Origin: Sipunculus nudus
Taxonomy: Eukaryota > Annelida > Sipuncula > Golfingiida > Sipunculidae
Direction of reading: 5' to 3'
Assembly: GCA_026874595.1 (NCBI GenBank)
Contig: CM049319.1
Coordinates: 6,772,101-6,836,100 of the forward strand
DNA: 64,000 bases
Position 1 is the first letter of the stretch. Each line of letters begins with the position of its first letter. The notes under the pieces are model-generated. The model was not told the DNA's origin. It did no database searches and saw only the letters and a list, made by a program, of their open reading frames with translations. Positions 10,178 through 23,285 of this stretch are shown here, one piece after another. The position numbers and the translations under genes were made by a program.

Positions 10178-12037
10178 GTAAGTCACAAAGGTGCCTCAAA
10201 AAGTGCGGTGACCTCTGACCTCATTGGTTTTGCTGGATATCAAACTTAGGCGAGATATTTTATTAATAAACATTTTTTATAAGCTTTATCAAAATCCTTC
10301 ATTCATTCTTTGTAAGTTATCGTTGCGAAACCACAAAGAAGCCTAGTGACCCGCGACCTTATTAAATAAGCGTCGATGTTGCCCATAATTGAACTCGGGC
10401 TAGATAATCCATCAAAGCCCCGGTAAATTATCATGGCGACACTAAAAGTTAAAGGAAGGACAGATGGACGGTGGGTATACAATAATACTCCCATAATATA
10501 ACGTATGAAATAGTGCAAAATGTTTGTTAACTCTTTCTAATTTTTTCCAATAATATCTCTCTGCAGGTACATCTTCCTCTGTCTAACCAGACATATTTGA
10601 CTTCTGACTCTGCTAGCATTAACCATTTTCACGCAATGCTTGTCATAGCAGTTGTCATCTCAGTCCTTAAGCTGTCAGTAAATTGTATATCCAACAAGTC
10701 TTTGCTTCAGAACTAGAGCAAATCTGATTCTGGCATGTGCTTACCACATAACGTCTAGACATATTTGATCTGTCTTGCAAGAACTAATTTGTTTGGCCAC
10801 TAAGTAAATAGCACTAGCCAGAGTCTATATAGTACTTGTCCGGAAATAGGACAGCAAATGACGAGAATTAGAATTTACAGATAAAAGATATTAAATAATA
10901 TACAATATTTTGAAAAAAATTTAATGTGAACTGAAACATATTAAAATACACACATTGACCAAAAAATTGTAAAATTGGTGTTTTAAGTTATTAGATCTTT
11001 AGTCCCTTCTTGTAAGACCAATGTAAAACATTACTGTCCTATCACTGCACTCTTTTGCACCCAGGAAGTGAATATATGTACATAAAAGTATACACACCTG
11101 TGTCACATCCCCGAAGGAATGGACACTCAAGGTTCTTTAAAACAGTGAACTAAACCGGCTGAAAATCATACATACACTCAGATTTAAAAGACGTGCAAAC
11201 AAAACAGTAAAAAATATATTCATAGTATACTTAAGCTTCTCTGGAGGGGCGTGACACTTAAGTGTATCGATGACGACAAACGTCCATATAATCACACAAA
11301 ATCACGAAAAATCGCTAATTCCTGTTTACTCCTGAATGGACAATAAAGAGTTCCTCTTGCTTTTTTTCCGGATGTTCCGGATGTTACATGTGACAAATGT
11401 AAACAGAAGGGCGAGAGTGAAGTGGGGACAAATTATCTCAATTCATACTAGAAATCTGCTGAATTTCAAAGTATAAACGTGCATAGTTAATTCAAGTACT
11501 GAAGGGGTCTTGAACCGTGAAAATAAACCAAGCGAGAACGTTTGTTTTAGCGAGTAAACACAGAGATAAATCCGAGTCGAGCCGCAATCAGCTGATTAGC
11601 CTCAAGGAGCCATCACGTCGCATAGCAACCATGGAGTTCCTCTTGTTTACACGGCCACTAATCACATGGCCAACGCGCAGATGCCATTGGAATGCAAACA
11701 TCTGGACCAGGCCGTTTACACTGCGTATACACAGGCGATCACTAGCGCTCTACGCCGCTAAAAAAATCTGGGCAGCACCGTCTTCCACTTAGGTACGCGC
11801 TCGCCAGACAATATGGAAAAAAATCATAGATCACTTCCAGATAGGCTCACGGCCATCTCTGTAAGAACACTATAGGAAATGTCTGTTTTAGCCGAATACT
11901 CCTTGACGTGTCAAGCACTATGGACCAGAATATGCTACTGTGCACGACTATATTCAGTACCACTCACGATTAGCGTATACATTGTCCTGGTCCGGTACTG
12001 GACTCCAACACAGCAGACACACATCGACGTTTTTACA
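10178..12037. other. 1.86-kb segment present only in the left arm
   Basis: The right arm jumps directly from the equivalent of 10,177 to that of 12,038 at about 38,306-38,311, with gg-ta-ag microhomology. The first 300 bp are dispersed repeat RepC. The remainder (10,520-12,037) is without recognised content. An open frame at 11,517-11,792 (91 residues, R- and T-rich) has no family resemblance. This is either an insertion on the left or a deletion on the right. The short shared bases at the ends favour deletion, but I cannot decide. Confidence 0.65.
10185..10480 (+). repeat. Dispersed repeat RepC
   Basis: The unit contains gcccataattgaactcggg, then gataatccatcaaagccccg, then atcatggcgacactaaaagt and ends in an ggacagatggacgg tail. 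A clear relative lies at 63,236-63,400. There is no coding potential. It lies at the edge of the left-only segment. Confidence 0.65.
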
Positions 12038-13382
12038 AGTCTTTCTGTAAATACCACTTTCAAGTCCGTTAAAGATGTCTCGTGGTTATCAAGCAAGCTG
12101 ACCTAGGGGATTGTATCCTCGCTTTCCTCGTTTTAGCTGGTCAACAGTAACAATATTACCAAAAGAATCGAGCTAGACTTCAGCTGACGAATTTGACATG
12201 AAACAAGTTTCACTGAAAAACGACTGCACTGAAACCAATCCCAAACAAAACACCTGCGTTCCCTAAACCTACGTTAACACCAATATCCGATACTACATAT
12301 TAATAAAATAAATAAGTTAAAGCTCTCTGGTGAAAACCTGATTCATTATACATGATTTTTGCCAAATACAAGATAGCTATTGGGCTTTATATGCTTCATA
12401 TATCTCTGGAAAAATCTATTCATTTTTATATGCTACAGGTACTTCGTGCTTCCAGAAAGGAAAGTTGAGATAAGAGGACTTTCAACATACAACGTAATGC
12501 GAACATTGGTGTGTTACTGCCATTTGAACTATTTTAATACAATTTCCTTTCTTGTAGTAACAGGCCGTTACGTGCTTTCATCCTTATAAAACAGTTTGAG
12601 CGCTGGCGATGCAACAGCCTAAATGTAAAAATTAACCATGTTGCGTCGCCGTTGGCGGCTAGTCCTGATGTGGCTTGGCTCTTGTTACAGACCACTACAG
12701 AGTCTTTATGTGAAGTAGCCATTAGTTCATAACTTTCCGTGTGTTTTGACTGCTGTGTTAGTTTAAATAAATCGCATTGATTGTGTGTACCCATATGTCC
12801 TTATGCTGTATGCCCTCAAGCAGCAACAACAATGAAGATATTTTATTAAGATAAACGGACCAAAGATCAATTTTAACTACGCCCTGTGTCCACCTGTTTC
12901 TTAGAGATAATTTTCTTAAAAGTTAATATTTTGAGATAATTTTATCTAACGCTCAATAAGGAAGTGATGGCCTAATCAGGGAATCAAGCATATAACAATG
13001 AATCTAAAGTTAATGTCCACAACTTTTTTATTATTCATAATGATATAACGGACCAGATGTGTCTGCATGAGTAGCCATCTTTCATTTAACTGGTTATAGT
13101 TTAGAATGTTTACATAATACCATCCAATCAGCAGCTGGCAAATGTGGATGTTTCTCCATGTGGCCAATGTTCTTGACTGACGTAAGTGGAACGGATATAT
13201 TGTTAAAGTGGAATAATATTAGGTGTGTATTTAACTTTTTGAAAATTAAACCCTTTAATTTCTACCCTAAATTACCATTTTCTCCTCAAAATGTAACTAA
13301 TCAAAGTTTCCATAGCAAACAAAGCAAGAAAATTCGTGGAATTAATGACCCCTACTTGGGGATCTTGTTGTTTTTCATGCTT
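12038..13382. other. Non-coding arm sequence
   Basis: Matched with several indels by about 36,540-38,309 in the right arm. About 100 bp (12,672-12,775) are missing on the right. I see no gene. Short frames at 12,380-12,589 and 12,534-12,794 are partly retained in the other arm but look like chance frames. Confidence 0.6.
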
Positions 13383-14103
13383 TATAACAGACGGACAGAC
13401 AGAGTGAAAGACAGACCGACAGAAGCCAGACCCTCCAAAACCAACCCCAACCAAGGTAAGCCTGAGCGCAATCACTGACCAAAAATTGAATGAAAAAAAC
13501 CTGATGGACGGACAAAGGAGTGACAGACAGACAGAAACCAGACACTCCAAAACCAATCCCACCCAAGTAAAGCATGAGAGCAAATCACTGTCACATATTT
13601 GAATGAAATCGGATAATATTTAGAAAAGTTCTTGCATGGAAACGAAAATCCGACAGACAGACAGAGTGACAGACAGACAGACACTTCAAAATCCCGACCA
13701 AGGTAAGCATGAGAGCAATCACTGACCAAATCTGAGTGACATTTGATGATATTTAGAAAAGTTATCTCATGGAAACGAAAATCTGACACACTGACAAACA
13801 GACAGACAGATGCCAGACATTCCAAAATGTATGCATGAGAGAAATCACTGACCCAAATGTGAATGAAATCAGAAAATATTTAGGAAAGTTATCGCACGGA
13901 AATGAAAACCTGACAGACAGACAGACAAAGTGACATACAGACAGACAAAAGTCAGACACTCCAAAACCAATCCCGAACAAGGTATGCATGAGTGCAATCA
14001 CTGACCAAAATTTGAATGAAATCGGATAATAGTTAGGAAAGTTTTCGCACGGAAACGAAAAAACCTGACGGACGGACAGAGAGACGGACAGACAGAGAGA
14101 CAA
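13383..14103. repeat. GACA-rich minisatellite, left copy
   Basis: Five to six degenerate units of about 110-145 bp. Each has a (GACA)n tract, a ccagacactccaaaacc segment, an aaggtatgcatgagagcaat segment, and a gaatgaaatcggataatatt segment ending in cggaaacgaaaa. Open frames on the minus strand rich in CLSVCLSV are by-products of the TGTC repeats and not proteins. The right-arm counterpart is at 35,795-36,540. Unit lengths differ slightly between the arms. Confidence 0.85.
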
Positions 14104-14547
14104 ACCAAAATCAATGTGCCCCGGATCCGCGGGGCGGGGGACAAAAAAGCAGGTAGACAGAAGGGGATGGACCTGAGTATAGTAGGCCCTGTCAAGAAGT
14201 ACGCCGTATTGGCGGTGTTTTCGAAATATTGGAGGGCAAATAAACCTCATCGGGACTTTTTATTTATGCTGCAGGCACGGCAATTGAGACAGTCGATATC
14301 TTTTGTGACGTAAAAATGATTTCATAATTTTCCGATTGGACTAATGGGAGTTGACGGAGAGCAGTTTGATTTTAAACAGAGCTTGGTCTGTTGTATCGAT
14401 TTGTACTCACACCAAAGTACTGACATACTTACAGATATAAGAAGACCTTAGAGTGAAAGACCGTTTTTGTTAAGTAAACACCACGGACGAATTGTGATCA
14501 TCTGTTTTACCGGCGTAGTTTATTCTTTCAGGGGGCATGTCCGGAAA

Positions 14548-15117
14548 TAGCCGTGAATATATGATTCAATCAGTAGGCATTTATATTGGGCTGGTAAACC
14601 TAACTCGAGTCTTGATACAAGACATATGATAGAATGTACTCTAATGGTCTTCTACCCTTTTACCTTGATATCGTGGCAAACAGCAGATAATCAGAACATT
14701 AGGCTACAAATGCTGAATTAACACTAAAGAATACGTGTGAACTCACAACCTAAACGGAAAATCAGTCTCTATGATAACGAGTCATGTCCTATATGACGTA
14801 CAAGCGGGCTCTCGCCCAGAAACCCGTGCGAGCCATACTTGTATTCATGCGGCAAGAAATTCAAGAATCATACATAGGGCTTCCCAATTTGTCGAGTAAA
14901 GGCGGAATTTTTCTCGCTCATGGTGTTGTTAAAGTATTCTAAAAAAAACTAATGACTGGTCTGGTTTATGTCAAGTGACAGCGTACTTGTTGGCCATGAG
15001 GCACTGTCAAAAATGACGAAATTATTTGAATCCTAATAGAGCCTTACAGTCCCCGTATAAGGCTGTAAAAGCATTCTGACGCAGACTCTACAATTCCAGA
15101 GGACTGAAATAGCGCTA
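14548..15117 (+). mobile_element. 570-bp dispersed element, copy 1
   Basis: The copy starts tagccgtga and ends atagcgcta, giving only about 5 bp of terminal inverted similarity. Related copies of nearly the same length are at 28,480-29,052 and 59,610-60,172, and an internally deleted inverted one is at 34,964-35,312. Shared internal landmarks are ataattgggctggtaaa, ctcacaaccaaac, ccgtgcgagc, tttttctcgctcatg and a final ccagagg...gacgct. It has no ORF. It is probably a non-autonomous transposon of unknown family. Confidence 0.65.
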
Positions 15118-15709
15118 GTTGGGAAGGTTTGTTACATGAGGCGCTTATTCCGACATCTGATACCTATTAACTATCGGAGATCTATTAACTAAGGATAGTT
15201 CCTAGAACCAATGATTATAATAGGCAAGACAACTGAGATCCGTTGGTCCACATGTTGTTCATTTTGTTTATATACACGTTTTTATAACATGTGGGGGAGT
15301 CTGCAAAAATAATCCAAACACGTTTAATAAGGACTCCTGGTGGCAATTCGGATGTTTTGCAAATGGTATTTTAAAAATAATAACCTATCAAGTAACATGC
15401 ATATTTTTCTCTATGTCAACAATGCCGTATATACCGCGTTTACCAATAGCTATTTAAAAAACAAACTCAAAGGTTCGTAACAGAGGTGTTATAAGAGCTG
15501 TTTTAACAGGAATTATGTACAGTCATTTAATATGTAAGCAGAGTAAGACATTTATCCCATAAATACCTAAGAGGTAGGTGAATAGCTTCCTTTAAAGACT
15601 TGGTAAGCCATATCAGGCATTATACACACATATACAAACACGACATGCCACATCCTTTATCTAGGAAAATAAGCCTTCGTATGATAATTTACGCGTGTGC
15701 GATAAATAC
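15118..15709. other. Inner end of IR-A left arm, non-coding
   Basis: Matched by 34,371-34,963 in reverse complement. No gene is visible. Arm homology ends at about 15,709, after which 15,710 onward is not found in the right arm. Confidence 0.6.
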
Positions 15710-16765
15710 ATTATGTCCATAAACAAAAATGAGAGGCTTTTATAAAAGTATAAGATTAATATTGTACTGTGCATAATTACAAAATAATGCAATTAGACTG
15801 AATGCATGACCAGGTGGTTATTGAATCATACTTTCTTTCTGTGTTCTGCGGTCTAAGCAGCAAGAAACGATCCAATCATAATTATATCACAGTCAGACAA
15901 CCCACAACAATATAGTAGCCGCCTTCATTACAATAACATCTGCCTAGCCCATTTACATGTATTGATATTGCCTAAGTCCAGCATTCAGTGATACCGACAC
16001 TATATATAATCAAATGGTGCCAGTTTATTGCATGGGAGAGTGTTATCTTAAGTTATATCGATCACGTTTTCGGTGTTACGAATGAATGGTTCTTTTCCTT
16101 GTATATATATTGTAATATGTATACTATCAATATTAGTATATAATGAGTTAAGTAAAAACGTATTTCTTACGAATTTTAGTTTACTGACTCTGCCAGGAGG
16201 GTACGGTACGCGTTTGTCCCCGTTCTTGTGTTTGAGTGTGTGTGTTTATGTGTTAGTTCACAACATAACCCACGCAAGCATGAACGGACTCTCATGAACT
16301 TTCAGAGCATTTCGGGAATGGGCCACGATTCAGCAACGTCATCAATGAATATTCACAAATGGACAGTAATCTATGCACAAATGAACCTGGGGTTATGGGC
16401 CGAATAAGTGAACGTAAACACATCCCATAATTGGAACCCGCGCCCCTCCATATATGTAATATATATACATAGGTCATGGGCCAGGTTAATAAAATAGCAT
16501 AATAAACAAACACCAAAATAGTCAGCAGTCAGGCCACATTTAATATAAATTCACAGATTGTCATGGAATTTGATGTGCTTATAGAACTTTTATTTTGTTC
16601 AAGAAAATATATATATGTATAAAAAAAACAAGCAATAGGAAGCTTTCCATCTTCCTAAAATAGTAATGAATATACAATTATTATTAAAAAAAGAAAAGAA
16701 GTTAGATCAATAAATTTAATTAAATTTTACATTTCATATATAGAGACACTGTGTTCACACTGTGT
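15710..16765. other. Start of the IR-A spacer, no gene seen
   Basis: Single-copy-looking AT-rich sequence. Open frames at 16,073-16,297 and 16,292-16,516 are short and mutually antisense, without family resemblance. The part next to 16,766 is presumably 3' untranslated sequence of the minus-strand LINE. Its exact 3' end and any tail could not be placed. Confidence 0.55.
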
Positions 16766-19700
16766 TTACTGTTTACAATATTCAATGTATTCAGTTAATA
16801 CATTAATACAGGTCAACCTATCATCGAAATTACAAAATATGTTGTTTTTCTTTGCAATAATAAACTCAATATGTTTCACATATGCAAGATATTTTTTCAA
16901 CCCTGTTAATGGCATCCGATTTTGATTTTGACTGCTCAAATAGATATATTGACAAAATATTATAATATAATTATTATTACTATAATAAATTTAAAGTACA
17001 TTAAAAATAAAATTACCCATAAGAACATCGTTTTTACATAAACAATTTTTCAGAACAACTTGAATCTTCTATTGTACATTCATATTTCCTAATATCTTGT
17101 ACTTTTTCACATGACCAAAAAAAGTTCAACCTTTTCTATATTATTATTACAAAAGGTACACAAATTACCATCTCTCAACCCCAATGTCATTAACTTATAA
17201 TTATTAACAGATATATCTTGTAAGAGCTTATATTGAAAATATTTGGTTTGTGTATCATGACATATTTTAAAAGGTAACAAACATATTTTGTCCTAGTTAA
17301 TATTATCATTATTGCTACAATATTTTGATATTCGTGGCAAAGCATTATTTTAAGGAGCCACAAATGCATTATACAACCGTCTGGAATCACATGAAAGTAA
17401 CAGAACACTAGCTCCTTTTTCATTTATACATAGCTGATCTTCATTCTTTTCTCCTATTTCTTTATCAGTATTATATTGGCTATATCTTCTTTTTACCTTT
17501 TCAACTATTGCTCTCCATCTCATATATTCTAATTGTTTCACTCCTTTATTTTGCCATATTTTGAAAGGAATGGCTTTTCCGTTTTCATCAAACAAATTTT
17601 TAACATAAATTAATCCACATTCAAACAAGTTTTTACTCAAATTTGTAAGACTGTCAGTATCAATATTGTTGGTGAACCATACTACCTGATCTATAAAGAT
17701 TTTAAAAAATTTAATCTTTCTCCAGTCCTTTAACAAATCTGATAAAATGGGTCCAAAACTAAATTAGAGATAAAATCATCATTGTGATCACAATATAATA
17801 ATAAATCAATATTTTTTCCATTGGTTGCAAGTATTTTATTCCAGATAGCCATTATTTCTTTTCTTTGATTTTATTAACAGTTATGAAGCCACTGTATCCT
17901 ACATGTCTGTGTTATACTATCTATATGTGACACATTCAAACCGCCACATGATACTGGGTGAACTGATAGTTCTCGTCTCAATTTTCCCTCTGTGAATACC
18001 ACAAAAAGAAGAATATTGATTTGTTAATCTCTTTTATGTATTTTAAAGGTATATCTGTACATGTAAAGATATACTATAAAGATGAAATTAAGTATGATCT
18101 TATAATCTGGATTTTTCCGAAAATTGTTAAGTTCTTTTTTATTCTAGATTTGGGCTGCTAGCTTCATCTTTTTCATTTTATCTTCAAAATTTAAATAGGC
18201 AGCATTTTCATTATCGTATGGGAAGTGTAATTATATGCCTAGTACTTTAATATGTTACTTTGACCATTTTATTTTTAAAGGGTTCTCTAACTGACTTACT
18301 TTAGATCCGATCCCGATTGCTTCTGATTTTTCCATGTTGAGTATTAATCCTGATATGTTTTTAAATCTTTTGATTTCTTTTATTAGTTTTTTTGCAGAGT
18401 CAATATTTGACAGCACTGTTGTCATATCATCTGCAAAAAGAAGTAATTTCATTTCATTTCCAAAAGTATTAAACCCTTTTATGTTATCATTATTTCTGAC
18501 ATGGATAGCTAATATTTCAATACACAGGTTAAACAGATATGGAGACAATGGATCCCCCTGTCTTACATCTCTGCCAATGGGGAAGTAATGGGATGTCGTT
18601 CCATCATTTATGACGCAGCTCTTTATACTAACCAGTATTTTGATACAACTAATAAATGATGGCCCAAATTCAAAACTTTTAATACTTGAAATAAGAAAGG
18701 CCATTCCAATGAGTCAAATGCTTTTCAAAGTCTAAAAATAAAATGAAACCTTCCATATTATATTTTTGGTATAATTCATTATTTCTGCGATGAGTCTGAT
18801 GCTGCTAAAATATCTCTTCCTTTTACTTAGCCAGCCTGATTTGAATTAATTAGTTTTGGAATTATTTTTGTTGTCTAAGAGAGAGTGCTTTTGGTCCAAT
18901 CCTATACTATACATTTAATAATAAAATTTGCCTCCAATTTTGTAATTTTGTACGGTATTTATTATTATCATTTAATGTGATTACTGCTTGTTTTTGTGAT
19001 ATGATAATTGCCCTATTTCATATGAATAAATCAGAGTCAACTATATACTTCCGAAATATCGGCCAAAAATGTTTATAAAATTCAGAACATATTCCGTCAT
19101 TCTCTGAACTCTTACTGGTTTACATTGACATCTAAGTTTTTGCTTTTCAACATTTAAAGTGAGAATATTATTAATTTGTAGATGTTTTAATGTACAATGC
19201 AGATTCGTTTTTACATTGTGGAGGAATACAAGATTTCGTAAAAGTTTACAATCTGGCTCAGAATTTGTTCATTATTTTCAATAACATTTTCCATAGTATT
19301 TTTTCCTCACAGATTTATTAATATAGTTTCTTTTTTCCAGATTTAAAAAACATTGATTTCTTTTTATCACCTTGCTCAAACCATCTTACCTTTAATCTCA
19401 AAATGGTTCCTTCCAATTTCTTATATTCTATACCTTCTAATTCCTGCTTAAATTTATCAATATCTTTCTCAATATTTTCTAATTTTTTTTTTGTCATCAA
19501 GTGTTGATCCAATTTTAGACTGTAACGCTTTAATACTTTCTCCTAATGCATTTTCTCAGTCTTTATTTTTCTTACCTCTTTCTTTACTGTATTTTATTGA
19601 TACCTGTCTTATCTAAAATATTTCCAGGTAACTCTGGAATATGTTGTTGCAGAAACCTCTTCAATCCAAGTTAATGTATTCCTCCTCTTTCAGGAAAGAC

Positions 19701-20470
19701 GCATTTAGTTTCCAAAATTCATTTCCTTTTTTTAGTTTTATTCTGATAGCTTATTGTAAGATTAACTGGGTTGTAGTCACTATGCTTAGAGAATCCAATT
19801 GTTACTGTTGTTATAACATCAAGAAGAGTTCTGGAGACAAACCAATAATCCAGTCGTCTATATATATATATATGGATTATTACGATTCCATATGAACTGT
19901 TTCATACCTGGATTATCTCCACACATAACATAAATCATATTCATTCATTTTTTCATATAAAAAATCTACTACTTTTTTCCTGATTCCTCCTGTACCTTCC
20001 TTTCTGTCAAGTACATCATTTAAAATTGATATCTCCCCCATAATAATGATTGCATCTGCTTCTCACTGTATGACTCTAATTTATCTATAATTTGAGTGTA
20101 GAATAAAATTTGTTCTCTGGCAACATTTGGAGCATAATGATTAGTTAAAATATAATCTGTTTCTTCAATTTCTGCTATTAATATGATAACTTTGCCTTGG
20201 ATATATATCTCCTGGTTACATTTAAAATTAAAAGTATTTTTAATTTGTTTGGCCACTCCTCTTCTTTGGTTCGAACCATGACACCATATACATTTCCTCC
20301 CCATTCATGTTTCCATTGATTTTCATATTTCAGTGACCCAAAAGTTTACTGTAAAAATATAATATCAGCTTTTTGCTTATGCAACCATATTGAATATTGA
20401 TTTTCTCTTTTTAAAGTTATTTAGTCCTCTAACATTCAAAGTGAGCAGGCTCAAGTCTGCATTCAGATTA
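16766..20470 (-). pseudogene. ORF2 (endonuclease + reverse transcriptase) of the L1/Tx1-like LINE, broken
   Basis: The pieces in order on the minus strand are: endonuclease from about 20,460 (LTLNVRGLNN); a middle segment at 20,020-20,304 with RRGVAKQIKNTFNF and NHYAPN; a pre-RT linker at 19,318-19,512; RT palm at 18,255-18,704, with the first strongly conserved block GRDVRQGDPLSPYLF, catalytic FADD and SGLILNMEKSEAIGIG; a post-RT part at 17,350-17,736; a CTFCNNN...EHFFWSCEKV cysteine segment at about 17,110-17,160; and a C-terminal helix ending at 16,766. The RT block before the palm and the FADD motif differ in style from the CR1/L2-like elements in the IR-A arms, so this is a separate lineage. 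Confidence 0.82.
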
Positions 20471-21348
20471 TCCAATCATTGTCTTTTCTACAGCAGTAAC
20501 ATGACGGGTGTTCAATATCATTCATATTTCGCAATTGAATTTTCTGTTGCCAGAAGTTGCAGTGTAAGGGTTAAATCGGTGCTAAAGGCTTTATACATCT
20601 TTGCTTTTAGTCTATTATTTCCGTTTGAAATTTACCAAAGCTAAAATTGGCAACAGATTAAAAAAGTGCAATAGAGTCTCTTGGTGTCCTTTGTTCCTTT
20701 TATTCCTTTAGCTATTTTTAGGAAAAAAGTACAGGTGGTCCACCATGGCTTCCACTCCACATCTTACATTTAAAAGAGTTTGAATACTAAATAAGCTAGG
20801 TACAACAATTACAGTGAATCATTTTCTGTAGGTACATCAATAGAACAGTTTCAACATAATTTTCAACATTATATGAAGCTGCTAAAAATGACATTGCACA
20901 TATATAAACAAAGATACATACTAAAAGATTGAGTATGCACTATATATATTCACATTTTTTATACATACTTAAACTTGTCACATATATTACAATTGGCGCA
21001 TATGTAAGCATATACATGTTTTCTCAAAAGAAAATTTGAATATAATTCCTGTATTGTATGTGAACTTTATAACAAAAAATGTTAAATACCTCAATATGCC
21101 TGCCTGTGAAAAAATATATCTTAACGTTATGTTTTAAACAAATTTGTTCTGGTGAAGTTGAATATTTTAAGAAGTTCATATGTATTTGTATTTAGACATT
21201 TGTCTCTCGCTGTTGCAAATTTGAATTTAAAATAAGCAAATTTAGTGAAATTACATATTTATATTTGTACACTTATTATTTCAAACAAGCAGAAGACACA
21301 CAAATATGAGAGAGATCAATATACAAAGACCAAGATAGTTATCATTTT

Positions 21349-22115
21349 TTACAGTTTTCCGAGGTCTTTCTCTCGAATGAAAGATATTTTGTGGCTATTC
21401 TTAAATTTATTAATTATAGTGCCTTTAAAAGACAAAGCTGCGTCAACTTTAGAAGGTGACTTTGCTTTTTTTAGCAATTCCAACCTAGTTTTTGTCAGGT
21501 CCTCGACAATAGTAATGCCAGAACCTTTCAGCAATTTTCTCGCCTTAGTAACCTGGTCTTTGTATCTCCAGCTTATGAATTTCACAAGCATTGACCTAGG
21601 ATGGCTACCTCCTTCTTTACCTGACCTGTGAACTCTCTCAATCATTTCTACAGGAACCCCTATTTTTCAAATACATTTACTGCTTCCAGTTCACCATTTT
21701 GCCGAGTCTCTGTCAGGTACTGATCTACGACGCCCATACTCCTCAAAGTCATCTATTTTAAATTTCCATTCATCTATCTCTCTTTTTAAAACTTGCGTTT
21801 GTTTCCCGCATCTCTGTTTCTTGCCTTCTTAATATATCTCTTAGGTGTGATTACTGCTCACTAAGTTCTTTCTCTATGATGCATTTACTTTCATTGCACT
21901 TTGTTTCTAAAGTTAGCATTTCCCTTTTCATTTCCTCTGTGAACTGAGGAAGATCTATATTCATTTTGTCCAGTCTGCAATTTATACTATTTATCTCTTT
22001 TTAGTGTAGAATGCAATTCATTCAATTTTACCTGCAGTATCTGTTCCACATGCACCTTGATATCCTGTTCCATATCCCTGAGTTTGTCCAACAACTGTTG
22101 GTCCTGGCTTGACAT
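21349..22115 (-). pseudogene. ORF1 of the L1/Tx1-like LINE, broken
   Basis: From the ATG at 22,115 the frame reads MSSQDQQLLDKLRDMEQDIK and stays heptad-rich (a likely coiled coil) for about 44 residues before a stop. After frameshifts, 21,349-21,645 encodes IERVHRSGKEGGSHPRSMLV and an RKLLKGSGITIVEDL segment. This is the signature of the L1 ORF1p RRM and C-terminal region (RAHR...RPRPIIVKF, then G..I.ED). ORF1p is the RNA-binding chaperone of the element. Assignment is by motif memory. The breaks make it non-functional. Confidence 0.75.
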
Positions 22116-23285
22116 GTTTACTTCAGTATCTTTTTTGCAATATACAGAAAAATAACCCTATAAAATGTCACATTAAGCAGAATATATAACATAATAACAT
22201 AACAAAATATCTGAATTCTATACCGGCTGTGGAGTGGATTGCCATGGATTAAGTTAGCAGGGGTAAATATTCCCACCTGTCACCAAGGTGGACAACCTTG
22301 ACCTGCTAATAGAACTTAACACATACACACAAAACTGTTTCATTCATCTTAATTTTTCAGAATATTTACGTTCTTTAACTGAAAATTTTAAAACAAAATA
22401 ATTTTGAATTGCATGGTCTATTCTCTTGAAGGACACCATTAGATTTAGACATGCCCGGATTAGAACTCTTAAAAGATCTTAAATATTTTATTATAAGACC
22501 AAAGAAATATGGTTTTAAAATCGTATATCTAATTATTGCACAAAATTAAAAATGTGTCGTCATGTCAATTAATACAAAAGATCAGATTTCTCTGATGTGA
22601 ATGCATAGGTTATCCTGAAGTAGACACGGGTATTTTGCATAGAACCTGTTTCACGCTACCTGCTATATAATTTTAACATAATTGCAATTGTAACACACAC
22701 TACTGACACATTTTTGAGACGGACTTTGACGGATCTGTATTAATATTAAAAAAGTCCCTATGCAGCTACCTGTTTATTCCACCAATGGAAAGCTGCTATT
22801 AACATTATAACTAAGCAATGTACATCTTGCAGAGCATAATTTACGATATGGCTATCCGGCTGACCAACGAAACAAGTATTTAATGCCTCCCCTATATTAA
22901 ATTTCTCGAATGTTAATATTTTGGGGGTTTTCACATTTAAATTTTATAACTGAACAATATTATTTCATTTTTAGTCAATATTTGTTCTGCCTAGATGAGA
23001 AGTTTGGATTCCCTGAAACTGTAGACTGAATAAACCGATATGTGGTGCATTTCACAGTTTATTAAAATATAGTAAAAATAATAATAATATTAATAGTAAT
23101 AATATAATCTATTAGTAACAGTCTTCTAATCCTTGTTCTTGTGGTTATTGCCGGAAGTCTTTGTTTGGTTGTTATTCTTTCCAGCCGTAGGTTACACTGA
23201 TAGATCCTGACAAATCACTGGACAGCCACGTGTTTTCATATTATTTTAAAATTCCTTCATTATTTGTAAATTTTATTTCTTTTAG
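22116..23285. other. Upstream of the lectin exon; no exon recognised
   Basis: The first part may be 5' untranslated sequence of the LINE. The rest should be intron of the lectin gene. I looked for an earlier SUEL exon or a signal-peptide exon on the plus strand and did not find one I could support. The stretch just before 23,286 is a pyrimidine-rich splice acceptor (tttatttcttttag). Confidence 0.5.

Larger units (their letters stand above)
694..15709 (+). repeat. IR-A left arm (large inverted duplication)
   Basis: This arm is matched in reverse complement by 34,371-52,742. Anchor pairs seen by eye are 694 with 52,742; 1,985 with 51,440; 2,053 with 46,375; 4,848 with 43,467; 5,736 with 42,579; 7,585 with 40,857; 10,177 with 38,311; 12,040 with 38,309; 14,250 with 35,647; and 15,709 with 34,371. 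Short stretches compared directly look about 90-96% identical. The arms differ by large indels: about 5 kb extra at 46.42-51.41 kb on the right, about 1.86 kb extra at 10,178-12,037 on the left, about 255 bp extra at 37,525-37,780 on the right, and about 220 bp missing on the right opposite 14,650-14,880. The inner edge ends at the shared gataaatacat. Confidence 0.93.
16766..22115 (-). mobile_element. Near-full-length decayed L1/Tx1-like LINE
   Basis: Reading the minus strand from 22,115 downward gives ORF1, then endonuclease, linker, reverse transcriptase and C-terminal region in the order expected of an L1/Tx1-clade LINE, about 5.35 kb in all. Landmarks are an ORF1 start at 22,115; LTLNVRGLNN at about 20,440 (start of the endonuclease); HGSNQRRGVA at about 20,250; RWFEQGDKKKSMFF at about 19,350 (pre-RT linker); RQGDPLSPYLF at about 18,520; FADDMTTVLS at about 18,420; and an ORF2 stop at 16,766-16,768. 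Many frameshifts and stops show it is inactive. It lies in the spacer and has no inverted copy in the window. Confidence 0.85.
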
